Translations under genes and position numbers: made by a program
The notes under the pieces: generated by a model
The model's database searches: none
What the model saw: the letters and a program-made list of their open reading frames with translations, nothing else
What the model was told of the DNA's origin: nothing
Shown here: piece by piece, positions 14,307-14,790 of the stretch
Numbering within the stretch: the first letter of the stretch is position 1
How the letters are laid out: every line of letters begins with the position of its first letter
Origin: Planctomycetaceae bacterium
GTDB lineage: Bacteria; Planctomycetota; Planctomycetia; Pirellulales; Thermoguttaceae
Reading direction: 5' to 3'
NCBI GenBank assembly: GCA_009783865.1
Contig: WRCR01000039.1
Coordinates: 1-14,790, forward strand
Length of the DNA: 14,790 bases

Positions 14307-14690
14307 TTGAAGCCATGCGGAATAAACGGCATAGGAATTGGAGCGGCTGCTTCTGGTCCCGACGAAGTTGAGCATATTGGAGATAGTAAGAACCCATATA
14401 TGTCTCCGTCTCACAGAGATGCAAATGGCGGATGGATTGCTAATCCTATCGAACTCATGTAATTATTGGCTCGTGTAGATGGTTTTTCAAATGTACCAGA
14501 CATATTAAGGAATGATGCCATGAGAATAATGTTGACACCGTTAGCGCAAAACCCGAGGTATGCTCTTGGCTGGTTTGTGAACCAAAATAACGGCTGGTAC
14601 CATGCGGGAAGCCGGTCGGGAGTTGCAACTTTGATGGGCAGAGTTTCAAACGGCTTTAATTATGTCGTTTCACTAGTGTCCCAACGTTAA
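14304..14690 (+). pseudogene. C-terminal remnant of a serine hydrolase (beta-lactamase-like), with in-frame stop
   Basis: One frame reads ILKPCGINGIGIGAAASGPDE, then HRDANGGWIANPIELM, a TAA stop (14460-14462), and directly on LLARVDGFSNVPDIL, NPRYALGWFVNQNNGWYHAG, SRSGVATLMGRVSNGF and NYVVSLVSQR, ending at TAA 14690. LKPLGI-like, GGW-ASP-like and the ALGWF/W-HxG-LPG-like blocks are typical of the C-terminal half of class-C-type beta-lactamase/serine hydrolases. The catalytic SxxK and YxN halves are absent. The TAA could come from a Lys codon by one substitution. There is no start codon in context and the 5' end is fused to glycosyltransferase sequence, so this is debris. Confidence 0.8.
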
Positions 14691-14790
14691 TCCCATAAAA
14701 ATGTGGGTGTGGCGGCTTCTGGACAGTTTTTTGTCACTTGCGTTTGCTCAAGTATTGAAATTATAGGCGTTTTTTCAAACGGCGTTACAC

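Noticed and set aside
14701..14766. Short plus-strand frame MWVWRLLDSFLSLAFAQVLKL
   Set aside because: Twenty-one residues, no ribosome site and no family resemblance; probably chance.
14687..14790. Minus-strand frame open at the right edge (ends LWD at TAA 14689-14687)
   Set aside because: Only 34 codons are visible with no recognisable motif; it could be a real partial gene but cannot be supported.

Overview
The window looks like chromosomal DNA of an uncultured, moderate-GC (roughly mid-40s %, estimated by eye) member of the Planctomycetota. This is an inference. It rests on a secreted sulfatase, SUMF1-type and C-type-lectin-like domain genes, a PqqD-M50-HlyD fusion protein of a kind common in planctomycetes, a type III pantothenate kinase, and weak or absent Shine-Dalgarno sequences at most genes. 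A gut or other host-associated lineage is possible but not shown.

Left edge (1-1048): a minus-strand gene, cut by the window edge and with a perfect Shine-Dalgarno, encodes an N-terminal winged-helix domain. Its coding sequence holds six copies of the 17-bp palindrome GTAGTAC-N3-GTACTAC on a roughly 10-bp half-site grid. The copies fall in three different reading frames, so the DNA rather than the protein seems to be conserved. This resembles an iteron or operator array inside a replication-initiator-like gene. Behind it come a rho-independent terminator, tRNA-Lys(UUU) with a clear promoter, and about 400 bp of non-coding, partly self-complementary DNA.

Core block (1049-9851): typA/bipA (+), possibly leaderless, converges with and overlaps an SNF-family Na+ symporter (-). 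A secreted carbohydrate-binding/beta-helix protein (-) follows. Two related palindromes, differing by a compensated base pair, sit at the ends of typA/SNF and of the beta-helix gene. Divergently, a tight three-gene operon encodes an acyl carrier protein, CoaX (type III pantothenate kinase) and a 749-residue PqqD-like/site-2-protease/HlyD fusion, with 1-nt and 4-nt overlaps. CoaX makes the precursor of the phosphopantetheine arm that the ACP needs. The fusion protein suggests an envelope export or processing role.

Right block (9846-14790): a secreted sulfatase with a C-terminal HEAT-like region (-) overlaps the end of the operon. Beyond it lies a gene graveyard: a 5'-truncated ISKra4-type transposase cut at the end of a frameshifted IS1595-family element; a SUMF1-domain gene lacking both an inner segment and its catalytic C-terminus; a small C-type-lectin-like gene with a good terminator; a glycosyltransferase start broken in an A8 run; and a serine hydrolase (beta-lactamase-like) C-terminus with an in-frame stop, joined directly to the glycosyltransferase piece. 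The region looks like a rearrangement hotspot. No CRISPR array, reverse transcriptase or complete defence system is visible.
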